A stretch of 64,000 bases of DNA from Mesorhabditis belari (lineage: Eukaryota; Nematoda; Chromadorea; Rhabditida; Rhabditidae), in assembly GCA_958450365.1 (NCBI GenBank), contig CAUEEP010000936.1, forward strand, positions 1-64,000. The letters run 5' to 3'. Below are positions 20,350-35,300 of the stretch, one piece after another. Below the pieces are notes generated by a model. That model was not told the DNA's origin, made no database searches, and was given only the letters and a program-made list of their open reading frames with translations. Position numbers and translations under genes: made by a program. Within the stretch, counting starts at the first letter, position 1, and every line of letters begins with the position of its first letter.

Positions 20350-23300
20350 GTTCATTCGCTCGTTTATCGACGGCGATTCGGCGGAGTTTAAGGCTACCGC
20401 CAAGACGAATCACGAAACAGCCGGAAGAAGAGTATCGATTGCATAAGGTGAGTCCAATATAAAGCATTTACGAGATTGAAATTTTCTAAAGATTCCCAAA
20501 AACCTATTCATTAATCAAAGCTTAGTTTTTGTCCGGGTTTTGAGAATTATCACGGCCAAGAGGACATCAAAAAATACAGGATGACTGAAAAGTCCTTTTC
20601 TCTTATAAAATCGGTAACTTTAATAGAAACTTTTGAGGAATCCAGCGAAACAATGTTGATTTTCAGATTCTTCATACATTTTCACATGAAGAGTCAAATT
20701 TTTAGATCGCTAGCTTTACTCGGACAATTTTTATGTATGTTTCTTTCTGGTAAAGAAAGAAGCATACATAAAAACATAAAAAGGATACATAAAAATTGTC
20801 CGAGTAAAGCTAGCGATCTAAAAATTTGACTCTTCATGTGAAAATGTATGGAGAATCTGAAAATCAACACCGTTTCGCTGGATTCCTCAAAAGTTTCTAT
20901 CAAAGTTACCCATTTTATAAGAGAAAAAGACTTTTTAGCCACTTTGTTTTATTATTGACAAAGTCATTAACTTTTAAACTCGAAATAACGGACAAAGACC
21001 CAATACTTTATACTAATTGCGTAATTGGTTTCACACTAGACTCGATGGATTGCATTGGCCTAAAATATGATGCTTTTGAAAGGAACCTTTGCGTTTTCTA
21101 GGCCCATTTATCTCTAGTTAACTGAAATCTAGATATCTGAAACCTTTTCAGGAGGATATTACGTATTCTGGAAAACGGAGAGTGTCCATTTAAGAGGAAA
21201 ACGTGTTGCAAGCAATTATTTCATTTCAGGCTCCATTGCTTTGTTCATTTCTTTCCGTCTTTCCAAACTTTACTTAGAATAAAGTAGATCAGTACTTGGG
21301 TTTTTGAGTATTAGTTACAGTTGTAAGAATTAAGTACAATTGAAGTTACAATCATGTTATACCCTCGCGAAATTCGCGTTATTAAAATTTGCTTACATCC
21401 AAAAATCCAATCGCACAATGGAATCTGTTGTTTTGAGGTTTTTAAAATGCAAGCTTTGCGGGTTATAATAGGAAAGTACCCATTGAATCTTAGTTATCAA
21501 ATTGTTAGCGGAGCAGTTATAGCCCATAATCTATGGGTAACTCTGGTTAACTCAGTGAATTCAAAATTTGCTAACCTTATCAACTCCTCCAACTTGAAAT
21601 ATTTCTGCGGCATTACAGACAATCAAAATTTTTGGTTCATTGTAGCAAGGTACCAAAAATCACTTCTGGGATAAAACCCCTGCTTTACTAGTTTAGGCAG
21701 TGAGTTAGGTCAAAGGGTCAAGAGACAAAGGACCGCTATGGGTTGACCACGAGAGCCAGCTAATAGTGAGGCTAGCATCGTTTCCTTTTCAATCATCTCC
21801 CAGATCCTCCCTCACTTTCCCAAGAGTTGGGCACACCGGCCATTTTATGAGTTGGGGCTGGGAATATAAAACATGGTCGACGCCGGGATTCGAACCCGTG
21901 ACCTCTGACCTGTCCGCTTACCGGACGAAGGCTCTACCGACGAGCCACACCAAGACGTATCCCATTGCCGCCAGGGTATTCCTTACTCAAGAATACAAGC
22001 AAACGTCGGATTAGATTTGTCTTACAATCGGTAGATTGAATTGGAAATTTGCTAATCTTATCATTGAAACCGTGAATAACCAAATAGCCGTTAGACAAGG
22101 CTGAGCCTAGGTCAAAGGGTGCAACAAGGACATAGTGAGGGTTGAGGCAAGTACCCTTTCTCTTTCTCCCAGGCTCCCCTTGGCCCTCTCTTTCACCCCT
22201 TTCTCTTTCCCCAAATAGCCTAGCTGCCACCTTATTGATCCCCATCGCCATTGGTTTTCCCCTCAACGATTTTCTTTTCTCTTTTACTAAATCTCTCTTC
22301 CATGCCTTTATAGACATAAACAATCTATTCATATCAATATATTCCTGGAAAAATCTATCCAAAGCAATTCTTCTTTTTGAGTATTGACCTTCACGCAAGT
22401 TTTACAAATTTTGAAACCCTTTTACGTAATAGTAACGAAATTTTCCTTCTTTTTGAAAAATTTCAAGTGTTTTTTGAAGTGGGGTAATTTTCGCAAACCT
22501 TGATTTTCCAGAAAAATTTGCAAATAACTTTAATTCAGGTGTCACAACAAAAATTTCCAAATGGTAAGCTAAATGGGGTGTTGTGTTTTTGAAAATTATT
22601 CACCTATTTAGTTGATCATTGGCTCAGATCCTCTAAAAATCTGGAAATTTTTAGGCTGATGCAGATTTGCCGACGTTCTCGAAATACGCGAGTCTAGTGA
22701 TTCGGCCTTCGAAAATTCCCGCTCGAATCGATGAAATTCAGGAGAATAAAAGGCTGAATCGACAAGAGAAAGTGAGTAAATGGAAAGTTTTTGGTGTTAT
22801 CTGGTTAAATCCCAAGTCCAAAGCTAACATACATAGCTAATTGGCCAATTTTAAGCTCCTTTTTAGACTCAAATAATATTAGAGAAAATAAAGAAGCCAG
22901 CCTGTTTTATCAAACATTCTCGCTTGGCAGACAGTTGCATTCTGTTCCAAATTTAAGTCACAAGGTTGTAAGCTTCGTCTGTTCTTGGCGATGATAACAG
23001 CCGCGTCAACACTTGTTTACTTTCAAAAGTTTGCGAAAATTTTAAACACTCGAAGTGCCTAGGAATCAATCTGCTTTCAGTGATGAATTTTGCAAAAATT
23101 TCTGGAGGTATGGGGAATTGAACCCCAGACCTCTCGCATGCTAAGCGAGCGCTCTACCACTGAGCTATACCCCCAGGTGATAGTGGGCTCGTTAAGATGC
23201 CTTTTGTCTCGCAATGACAGAGATTTGTTGTACCCTGTAAGGTGGTGTGGATCGGCATTCTTCAAGTTTAGAGTTTAGTTAACTCCCTGGAGTAAGGAGG

Positions 23301-26300
23301 TCAGGTGCGTTGTGGTTTAGTGGTTAGCACAGTTGCCCTGTAAGCGAAAGGTCGCGGATTCGAGTCCCAACGGCGCACAGATTTTTGATCTGCCCTAGTT
23401 CCAACTGTTTGTTTGAAGGGTTCGAGATTGTTGTTTTTTCAATGAGACTCAGCTCTTGTTTTTGAATTCTCAAAAAACTTTGTATCATTGTTTATCCATT
23501 TCAACACAGCTTTCTATTCGGTCAGCTGCTTTTCTTGAAGATATTTGGGCGATTGAATGCTCATTGGGATTTCTTGAAATCTTACTACCAGCAACACATA
23601 GACAAACCGTGATTACAGTGGTCAAAAGTAATGGCACCTTCAAAAGAAAATTTCACATATAGATTCAAGATTTCCCTTCTATCCATCGATTTTCAATCGG
23701 GTTTAAGTTTTTAGATATTACAAGAACTAAACTTGTTATAAGTAGAAAAAATTTTAACTTGTTTCCTACCCGTTTCCGAAAAAGTTCTAACTGTTATTTT
23801 AATGATTTAATGCAGAATCTGAAAGTCTGAAAGAATAATAAGTTTAAATCATGTAGTATCTAAAAATTTAAACCCGATTGAAAGTCCATGGATAGAAGGG
23901 AAATCTTGAATCTATATGTGAAATTTTTGAGAAGGTTCCAATCCAACTTTTTTGCTCACTTTATCTTTTCCCTTTTCTAGAATCTTTCTAAATTTGTCTG
24001 TGTTTTACTTCAAACTTAATTCATTGCTAAGCCTATTTCGAAAATTACATCCACTTATTTGCAAGGATAAGCTTGATTGTTTTATGATATTTGGCTAGCT
24101 TTCAGAGATTGACAGAGCGTTTAAAAAGTCCACATAAAAGTTGATCAGCTAAAAGATAAGGAATTGTTGTTGATAGTTTTAGTAAAACTTTTCGAATATA
24201 GTTGAATGCTGATTAGGATTCGAGAGAAAGGCATCGATCTATCCGATTGGGAAAGGGGAAAACGAGTGATTCAAAGTGATTCATCGTCTTTCGTCGTAAT
24301 CCTAATATCATATTGGTTCTTCGATTTAGAACTCGATACCATTGTATTTTTCTTTCAAGATAATTTTATAGAACTTTACTTTAACTTAACGCTTCTCATT
24401 TAGAAAAAATTGAATCACACAGGATTTAACTTTTCTTAAAGAAACCTTCTAAAAAAGTGATTCGAAAAAGTATTTCATTAATTTAAACAATTCAATTTAA
24501 ATTACATTTTATATTTTTACAGTTCCTGAACTAAAAATATGTTCTTTTAATAGGAGTTGCATTGAAATTTAATTAAACTGAAATTGAAATTGAAAACATT
24601 TACCTAATAAGTATCATTTTAGATCATTTTCTAGGAAACTTTGAAGCTTTTCATTTGCTCCAACTTATTCTGCGATTTTCGCGAAAGTTTATCTAAATCT
24701 AAATTTTTATCTAAATAACCCAATTTCCTCTTACTCCATCAAAGATCGATTTCGCAATAGCGATCATTAAAAAACCCACTTCTAACCCGTGGGTGTTCCC
24801 ATTGGCATTTTGTGGAGATATCCTTGCACCGCAGGCATTCGATAATCATTGTCACATCTCCTTTAAAAGTTCTTCCAAGAAAGTCTTTTTTTCTGTGTTC
24901 TTCGCTAAACCAAATCATTTTTAAGTGTGAATTTGCTAAGAAAGTTTCTGCACTGTAAATGTGATGTCATGGTTGTGTAGAAATACATCGCAGCTCAATG
25001 TTTATATAAAATATATATTTGTTTTTGAGATCCAAATCTTTCACAAAAGTTCTTTAAAGTTTAAGCTCCGCAATTTCCTCTTATTCAAGTGCTTTCTTTA
25101 CCCGTTTTCCAAACAATAAAAAAATCTCTTGAATCCAGTTATTAGGTTGGCCGGAAAGTCTTTTCCGCTTTTTTAAAGGTTAGTTTTTGAAATAAATAAT
25201 GAAGCAATTGATCTATGATTTGTTTTAGCAAAAAATTCCTATTATTTATTTACAAATTGTTCTTTAAGAGATTCTGAAAAGCTCGCGTTAGTTCATTTTT
25301 TTATAGGTGTAAAGTCGAGGAGTGAAAAACGATGAAACTCCGATTTGAGCACTTTCTGTCACAGAAACCGATTTTGGTAGACAAAAGATAGAGAATGAAA
25401 AGTTAGGTAGATAGACAAATTTTCAGAGAATTTGATTCAGTTCTTTTCATTCTATGTTCGTTGTAAGGATTTTAGGAAAAACCAGAATTCCCGTTCGAAT
25501 TTGTTTCAAAGCGGACTTAAATTTACCTAGAAATGAGCTAAATAAAATAGTTAATCTCTTTTATTTAAAGCAAATCAGATGTTGATCGGCTAGTTATACA
25601 TTTATAAACGAAAATTTCAAAAAAGTGGACAAGACTTTCAGGTGAAACCAATATTACTGAACAAACCAATATTTATTGACATGAATTAAACCGGTTTTGA
25701 ATCCTAGTTTGCCTTTTTAGATGAAAAAAAGCTTTCTAGTTTTGAAAATATGCATTAAAAGTACCTTGATTTGCTTCTTCAAACTTTTCTCTTCTATCTC
25801 TTCTAAAGGAAATTTCTGTTTGTTGAAAAATACCTGAAAAAAAAACGTTCTTGATCTAAAACTTGCAAAATTCACCGTTTGTTCATCATAAATTTAGGCT
25901 AAGAAAAGTTTTCTGACGAATTTATGGATCGTAAATCTTCAGCTCACAACAAAAACAAAGCTCTCCAGCGGGAAAAACTTTCCTTGCAAAAACTAAAAGC
26001 TGATTTGGACAAAGAAGGCTATTTTTAGCTTTTACCACTGTTTTCACCAGTTTTTAATCTAAAAACTTAATGTAATCTAGAATTTTTTTGGGATTAACTG
26101 AGCAAATAAATCCAAAATTTTCTATCGAACTTGCCTATTTGACTCGTTTTTAAACATTACCCTTTTGTCTTGATTTTAGAATCTCCAAAGTACTTTTTCA
26201 GTTCCAAATTTACACAATAGACATACAATTTGTCCTTTTTTTGCAACCCGGAAACTTCAATTGTTTGTTTTTGTTTGAAAAAATATGTTCATCATGATCT

Positions 26301-29300
26301 TCTCTCGCAAATAGGCTTAATCGAACGTCTCATCGTGACGTGATTTCCTCGTTTTCTTTGTTGATGTAATCTGGGGTCCCTCCGCGGGACGTGGTTTTTT
26401 CTGAGACGGAAATTCTGGACATTAAAGGGGAAATGGTTTCGCAATGAGGCCAGCAAAGTGTTCTAGATAAAAATTTTGTGGCTCTTTCTAGTATTAACCT
26501 GGCTAGTCATGGCTTTTGGCTTTTTGAGACTTTTTGCAAAAGTAATTCGTGCCACAAAAGGCGAGATATTCGGCTTTAAAGTTTTAGGGCTCTCTTTTTG
26601 AGGCCTGTTTACGAAGATGTAAGAAATGGATAGTGTATGAGGATAATATCTCGGGTTTGCAGGGTTTTTGGCAAAAAAATTTACGGATTCGTGATCTCCG
26701 TGGTTGATTCTATAAGGTTTATGTATTCCGAACCTCAGGCTGTGATCATTCCCTGATTTTGGGAATATTTTGTGCCCCGCCCCTTTTGCCATTCTAACTT
26801 TATACGCATACTAACTTTGAGCTCAAGTATTTTTCAATTTAAATATTCTCGGTATCATTAGATGCGCCAAGTCTTTCTCTGTCGATTGGTATAAAACTAT
26901 TTCAATTGGACAGCCCAACACCAAGAAATTTGAGCTCAAAGTTGGATTGTTAATGGGAAAAGGGGCAGGGGGCGTATCAAATGTTCAATAACCTTCCCAG
27001 AATAAAGGAGATTTTATGTTTTATAAAGGAATAGGCTCATCTCATTGTTAGCTGCTACAGGACCCTGGTTAGTACAGTACCCTGGTTGTTACAATACCCT
27101 AGCTACTTTCGTATCCAGCACAATACCTAGCGGCTACAGCATCCTAGTCGCTACTGTACCCTAGCTGCTATAGTACCCGGCTGTATCTAAGCTGCTACAG
27201 TGCCTCAACTTGCTACAGTGCCTCAACTTGCTACAGTGCCTCAACTTGCTACAGTGCCTCAACTTGCTACAGTGCCTCAACTTGCTACAGTAGCAGCTAG
27301 GATAGAATAGCAGCTAGGGTACTGTAGCCGGGCAGCTGCTACAATTACCCTAGTTGCTAGGTACCCTAGCTTCTACAGTACCCTGGCTGCTAATGTGTCC
27401 TGGCTAAATATATATATTGTTAGCCTAATTACAAGCCAATAGCCATTTTAGAACCATAGCACTTCAGAGTGTCAGATTTTTTTAGTCAAAATGATACATG
27501 CCTTATATGGTTCATAACACAGAACAGATAAGAACTGACTTAATGTCATGCCCCAACCAAGTCAATATCAGAAGACGGAAACTCCGAGGTGTTCTCTGTC
27601 ACATTTCCCCTTTTCCGACTCTCCCGACCACTTCCAAGTCCTAGTGACACCCGCTACAAGAAGAGCCGGGAAGGGCTGAAGACTGAAAGGACTGAAAGGA
27701 CCCTTTCAGTCCTCTTGTTTGTTCTCCGTTTCTGTTCATCTTTTCTCTTTTTCCACAAATTTCTCTCCGTCCATTCCTCCCATGTCCCACCTCCAATCCA
27801 TGGACAGCGACAACGCTGCTTTCCATGACCCTTCCACTACCATTTTTTAACGATTTTGGTTTTTTAGACTTATTTAGTTAACAGTTATTTCTTGGTTATC
27901 AGTTTATAGTATAGTTAGAGCTACTTATGAAGTTATACTACAGTTTTAGAATGGCTTAGAGTCTGATCAGGGTTGCCAACAAAAGCCAAGTCTGGTCAAA
28001 TCTAAGCCAATGGCTTCTAGTTGGCATTGTTCTGGAATTTCGGCCATATTGGATTTGGCTTGGCTTGGCTTGAAATTTAGCTTTTTTTGCCAACCCAAGT
28101 CCTGATCCTGACCTAGTAGAATAAAAAAAACCAAATTTTGACTTAAACCGTGCTCATAGCCTAATGGTAGTGTGAGCCGTTTCAATCTTTTGCATCCCTG
28201 GTTTGATTCCTGTATACGGAAATCTTTTTTGCAAAATGTAACTAAATATTAGTTTAATTTAAAAGCAAGATCAACTTTTGTTTCAGCCAAAAGCTTTGAA
28301 TCCTTTCGAAATCTACTCTTTGTCAGTTTCAAAAACATTTTGAGGTTAAAATGGTTTTTGACTCAATCTTTGTCTCAATTCTGATTTGTTTTTCTTTCAC
28401 TAATCATCCATTTCCCCAAATTCTTTCAGATCCATCGATCTCCTTCCAAAGAAATCACCGATTACCGTATGTAAATTGAGCAATGTCCTTTCTTCTTCGT
28501 TCCGCTTCTTGTCAACGGGAGTCAATCTCTGGCGATAATTTGAGTGCCTTAATGAAAAGAGAAGCCTACAAGAATTTCTCCTCTTATGGATCAACGGATT
28601 CCTCTGATTCGGGTGTCAGCTTTGATTTGGACTCAGCTTTACCGCATCAAGTCGAAGATGAGAATTTATTGATGTCCCACCTTCTTGATCTTCATTTACA
28701 TTCAACAATTGCACATCAGGTTGGCTAGGGAATACAAAAGAGCTGTAGGCTTACATTGAGAAAATGGTCAAGTTGTTTTTTGAAGAAAAATGAATCAGTG
28801 AGTTAGAACTGGTGTTTTTACATTCTTCACAATCTAATCCAACAATCCAATTTTTTAGGTGAAGAAACTTTTGCGCAAAGGCGGATGGCCGCTGCATCAC
28901 GATGTGAGGAAACAGTTATGGATTTTGCTGTGTCGTGACAAAAATTATGACAGCATGCGCTCGGTCTACGAGAGTAAACTGCAAGAGGAGACGAGCAGTA
29001 GTGGTTGGTTTTGAGGGTTTGAATTATAAAACAAGTAGCTGACAAGGGAAGTACCCACCGCCCATCGCTAGACGCCCAAGGAGAAGATCTTTGTTAATAG
29101 GTTGATGCATAAGTCTTTTCGTTTTTTTCGTACTTCTGTTAAAAAGTAACAAATTCACCAATTAATCTATAGTTTGCTCTATAAAAAAAATGTTTTTTTG
29201 TTCAATTTCCATCTTTTTAAATCAATTTCGGTTCACTTTCAAGCAAATTCGAGAGTGAAAAACGCCTTTTTCGTAAAAATCTATAAAAAACTCTACGGAA

Positions 29301-32300
29301 AAATTGGCTGAATGACTTTCTCTGAAATTTTGGCGAAATATCAAACTTTTTTTCTCTATCTTTTATCTATTGACACGAAGATAGGTTTTCTTTAGCTAAG
29401 GTGTCTAAAACGCATCATCGAGTTAGCCCTTTTTGACTACCCGACTTCATACTCTCAAGAAAATCCAGGCATAAAATATTTTTAAACCCGTTTTAATGTT
29501 ATTTTGCAGAAAAATAATTGGTTTTTCTAATGAAATCAACCGTAGTTTAATTGGTGCATTTGTTGGCTTGAAACGGCAGACGAAAAGGAACAAAAAGACT
29601 TATGCATCAACCTAATATTTTCATCTTTTCTTTGTTAATTTTCTTTATTTATTGAAACTTATAAATGTTTAGCAAAGTAAGTAAAGATTTACTTAAACAT
29701 TTTTGCTAAGAATTTCAGATGACCAGGTTGACCTTAATTTACCTCTAAATTGATTAATTAAACCAGATAAATTTATATTATCTATTTTCCTATTATTTAC
29801 TTTTATATATACCATTATATTATAAGTTTACTACAGTAATTAGTAGTCAAGATCTTACATTTTCCAATCAAAACACTTGCAGCTAGCAGAAATCATAGTA
29901 CTTCTTTTAAACTTGGGTAATTCAACCAAACAAAATCTCTAGTTTACCTCATATTTACCAATCAACAGAAAAAAAACTCTCATCATTCACTATTTATCAA
30001 GCGATTATCATTGTCTCTAGAAAAGTACACCGCCTAATCCCCGGCACTGTCAGCTGTATTTGTTTGGATGAGCAAAAATGTCCCCAAACTTTCTCTTCAA
30101 CTTCTCATCCAATTTGTTCTCGCACAAACACAAACTTTTCTTCTATTGTTAGTTTAGAAAGTTTACCCCAATTCCTTTTCTCCTTTCTGTTGACTTTTCT
30201 ATTCTTTAGCCATATCGATGAGAGAATCGGTAAATATAGTTGACAATCGACTTTCGCACATACAAATCCCGAGAAAAAGGGTGCTACTACACCAGGAAAT
30301 CTGTATTTAATAAAGCCAAAAATGAGAAAAGCCGTCATTTTTTCATTTTTTATGGAAAAATCTTAACAAATAGCTGTTTTGACTTGTCTTTTGCTCAAGA
30401 AATTTTCTATTAAATCTTATCCGTGCCAGTAATTTTGTTAAGTTAAATGTTACCTATTAAATGTTACTTAATTTAGGAAATAGGAAATAGTTAGGAGTAA
30501 AGAAAGAAGTCTACACCAAAGGAAGTTGAATAATAAATGCAAATTGCTTAGTGTAGTGACCACAAAAAGGTTCTTAGAGAAATAAAAGACTGAAAAACAG
30601 AAGTTCTGGATCTTACAATTAGATTAGCAAACTAACAAAGCTGCTTCTGAAAAGTCCAGTTTTGATTTTTAGTTTGGCTTGGCTTTGGAAAAGATTAGAA
30701 ATTCTCAAAATCCCAAATTTCAATGTTTTGCTTGAACACTTTAGCTTATGAGCAGTCCTATGGAGATTATGAGATAAGAACACAGAACAACTGGATCTTG
30801 GCTAAAAATTCCTTTTCAGTCAAAATTCACCATCCGCTTTTTGTCCGAGAGGAGGGCGCCGTGCTCAACAACTTTGAGCTGAACGAGGATGGAGCGATGA
30901 GATTGTTGCGCTTGTTGGGAATGGTTGAGAACGATCATCCTACACTCACCTCGGCTCCAGTGGGTTTAAAGACATTATTCAAATCAGATATTTGAATAAT
31001 GGCTTTTTGCTAAAAAGGAATCGAACGCGAGCAAAAAATGGAGCGCTTTTTTTGTATGCAAGCGTTTTATCCACTAGACCATCAAACCGTGTTTGGGACC
31101 TTTAAGAAAGTCTTGATAAAGGCATCGGCATCGACTCGGCGTCAAATTTTCACCCTAAAACTTAAAACACGTATAACTTTTTATAGAAAGCAATTTGGCA
31201 AAAACAGAAATCAGATTCGGAATCAGCGTAAAATTCTGCGTTGGATGGCTTATCTCATCCTACGGTTGCCTTTCCCTTTTTAAGTCTAACAGATAAAATA
31301 TGTGCTTGGATACAGTTTCTGAAAGAATCATTCTGTTTAGGGAATGGGTAAACTGATTACTAGCAATTTATAGCTCATAAACTTCATTAGATCTTAAGAT
31401 TTTTTAAATCTTACCAATTTTCATTACTATGACTATTTTTTTTATTGAATTTATTGAACCCGTTTTAGTTCTTGTACCCTCTATGCGCCCTTCTCCTTCA
31501 CTTCATGTCGGATACTGACGCCTACGCTTGCACGGAGTACCTTTTACGAAAGGTAACATCATTCAAATCTGGATTCAGATCTGAATCAAATAACGTGCAG
31601 TAGCTGGCTGAAATAAGGAAGTCTTGTCGTTTTTTCGTACTTTCGTTGTTCAGTGTTTGTGTATTTCTAGCGTCGTTGGGGTGCTCGTGGTCCCCCGACA
31701 TTCAATGGTTATATCGATGAAAGGAGTCGTTGGGAGAGAAAGAATGCCCCCATGGTAGGCATAGAATGAATGAAAAAAAAAGAGAAAGTGCATGTGTACA
31801 TGAAGTGGGCAATAACCTCCGCCAGGACTGTTCTTTCTAGGCCATGCCGAGCCAAAGCCAAGGTTTTAGGCTAAATCCAACAGTAAGGCTGAAAATCTAG
31901 GCCAAGACCGATTGAAAGTCATTGGCTTTGGCTTGGCTTTGGCTTTGGCTTTAGAACAGCCCTGATCCTCACCGATTAGTTCAACCGATTCGTTCATTTG
32001 ACCCTTGTATGGAGGAGATTTTTGGTTTATCCCCTAATCACTTCAATTAACAATACCAAAAAAATATCTTGCATCTTTCTATGGTTTAGCCTTAAGCTTC
32101 TAAAATTCATGATTAGATTGGTTTCCATTTGATCGTTTGTTCATTGTTTTGATTGTTTTGAGATGATTGTTTTGATTTGATTGTTTTCTAAAAGTCGTTA
32201 GGTAAAAGTTTCAGTACCTCTTACTACCCAACAACAAAGCTACCGTAACCCTATATCATACTGCTTAGAAGCTACCATACCTCTGAGCACTATACAGCTA

Positions 32301-35300
32301 CAAAGCTCAGCTGATGGTCAGACTGTCAGGCTTTCGAGCTACCGTAATCCCGCACTGTGCGGTAGATGATGGAAACTTTTTTAAGCCTATTTTTATAGCA
32401 AATAACTAAAGAATAGTTTAATTTAGAGCTTATGAGCAAAATTAAAGTTACGGTAGTTTTTCCTAGCCATACCCTTTTAGAAAACGCAATTGTTGTTTCA
32501 AAAATCAAAAAATGACAAATTAAGGGTGTGTTTCTACAAAACTTGACTATTACAAGCAATGCAGTAATTCCCTAACCTAAAACTACCAGAGAAAGATGCA
32601 AATTTCTATAAGAATATCTTTAGATAAGGATTTTTGTTTTCTAAACACTATAGTTCAACCTATTCCCCTTATCCCCAGCATGTGTCAATCCTTGATTTTC
32701 CCATCTATCCCTCTACTACCTCTCATCTGTCAATTCAGTTACCATTTTCAGTTGAAAAAAATGATTTGTAACATAGAAAATTGACTTTTTTCAGGGTTTC
32801 CTGATTAAATCGACGAAAGAATGGTATGCATCGGCTTACACAGTGCTCGCGCTCATCAAAAAGCACAAATCATCCGCGTACACTTTGTTGAAAAGACGAT
32901 GCAACACTACCGATGATAGCGTGATCGTGGAAACGGTGAGGATCTGATAAAACAATTTGACAAGTGGAAATTTAAACTTAACACATTTATGGCAAAGTTA
33001 TTTTTTGCTCAGCGACCAGTTTTCCCTTTTTGATGTGACGTTCAGATCCTCAAAGAGAAAATAGTTTCTTTTTCTACCGTAATCCACTTTTCATTTCGCA
33101 CTAACTTTGACTGAAACAAGTTTAACTTAAATGTCTGATTCCAAAAGAGTTTAAATTTATCAAAAATAGCTTTTAGATGCGTGACTATTTACAATGGATC
33201 TTCCGGGGCCTCCCCCTTACCTACGTTGTTCGTGTGATGGATTGTTATCTTGTTGAAGGGCAAAAGTTCATCCTCCGTGCCGCCATCGCTATTGTCTATA
33301 TTTGGGCAAAATCGCAGAAGGTTTGTATAATAAAATTTTCAACTAAAATTCTATTAGGATTCAAACACGGACCGTTATGGTGGAATGGGGCAACAAGAGA
33401 GAATTCGAGCAGTTAAAGAGGAGATCATGAACACGGCGAAGGGATGTGAGGTGGATGAAAAAGATTGAGATTCTAAAAACTGTAATTTTATGTTTTCAGA
33501 TTTCTGCTGACACTTTCATTGAGACTTGCATTCGGATTCGGAACCTGAAGAGCTCAACGATTCAACGCTTTCAGGAACACTTTGAGAAACAGGTGCATAA
33601 AGTGAAAAATATGATCAGAGTACGGTTACAGTTGGGCTACAGTATGATTACAGTACGATTACAGTTTTGACTAGCCCACAGTAGTACTCAAGTAGGATTC
33701 CAGTATGACTGATCTACAGTAAGACTACAAGAAGATTACAGCAGCATGACTGGGCTACAGTAAGGGAACAGTTTGACTAATGTACAGTAAAACACAAGTA
33801 AAGTCACAGTATAACTAATCTATAGTAGGATTACAGTAAGGTTAAAATACTACAGGTCTATAGTAAGGCTACACCATAACTTTTACAGTTAGGTTATAGT
33901 ATGACTGGTCTACATGGTGGTCCACAATTAAAGCGCCGCGCTCTAGAGGGCTTAGATTGGCCAAAATTGAATCGATCGTTCTGATTTTTCTGGAGGTAAA
34001 CCTTAAGTATTTCTTCTGAAACGGTGCCGATTATCTAATCGATTCAAGCTTTCAACTTTTTTATATACCCTTCCAAAGTTGGGAGGCAAGTGTCGCTCGG
34101 CTACGATCGGCTCTCTACTTTGGAAGACTATATAAGAAAGTTGAAAGCTTGAATCGATTAGATAATAGGCACCTTTCCAGGAGACAAAGTTAAGGTTTAT
34201 CTCCAAAAAAATCAACGATTGATTCAATTTTGGCCAATCTAGGCCCTCTAAAGTGCGGCGCTGTGGGCCACTCTGTACAGTGGAACTACAGAGACTACAA
34301 TAGCTATCTTTTCACTATCTTTTCTTAAAAAGTTTATGGTAAAATTTTGACCATTGTTACAGTATCGTAAGATTTTCTATGTTTTAGCCGTTTTAGATTA
34401 AATTTTATGTCAAAGATTTTAGGTGGCTTCGGAAGTTGAAGCAAAGGTATCAAAGGCAAAGCGCCCGTCGAAGGCCCGTCTCTTCACTGATGCCTTTCAA
34501 AGTGTGATTGGTAAGTGAAAAGTTGTACTGTAGATAAAGATTTTATTTACAGTTGACCCCGATCAAGCCTCTTACATCATGCAATCATTGCCGGCTCGTT
34601 TACAATTGAGCACCCCACAATTGTTGTTCCGTCTCAGCAAAGATGGAGCCTCATTCACGCAGCTTTGGACAAAGTAAGAAATATGTCTGAAATGTCGAGA
34701 ATTGTTGCAAAAGTTTTAGAAGCTGGAGATAGCTAGCTACACTACTGGACAATGAAATATCATACTTGAAAAAAGATCGTGACTTTCGTGCATCTGTAAC
34801 TCCATTGTCTTTACCGTATTTCTAAATATTAATATTACCATTATGTAGCCCTTGAAAAGAGCTTTCAGAAAATGTATAACACTAATAGTTTAAACTCAAA
34901 GACAAGGGAGTTACAGACGCGCGAAAGTGACGACCTTTTTCCAAAGATGATATTTCATTGTCCAGTACTGTAACTATAAGACAATGTCAAATTGCTCATA
35001 AACCATTCAAAAGTTTCAGAAAGTCTAGATTAGCTCAGCCAACTGTATCCATTTGCTAAATCGAATAATGTAAAGAATTAGTCAAGTACAGACAGTTCTT
35101 GACAGTAGATTGGTTAACTTTCAGAGTCGATGAAGCCGATCAATCACTACTCATCATCAAATCGATCAAGGGTGAAGTATTGGGTGCATATTGTAGTGCC
35201 TCGTGGTCGGAGAGAAATGATCGAAAAGAGAGATCAAAGTCAAAGTGAGAAAGTTGAAGCTGTTGTAGCTATTGTACACAAATATTTAGATACTTTGGCA

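Noticed and set aside
20581..20942. Two similar 82-codon genes on opposite strands
   Set aside because: They are the two arms of one palindromic element, not genes.
21934..22398. A 154-codon minus-strand frame
   Set aside because: It overlaps the tRNA-like repeat and CT-rich DNA; composition is low-complexity (GERERGEREGQGE) and no family is recognisable.
26463..26792. A 109-codon minus-strand frame
   Set aside because: It lies in a large TBC-TLDc intron with no splice signals, domain or similarity that I can see.
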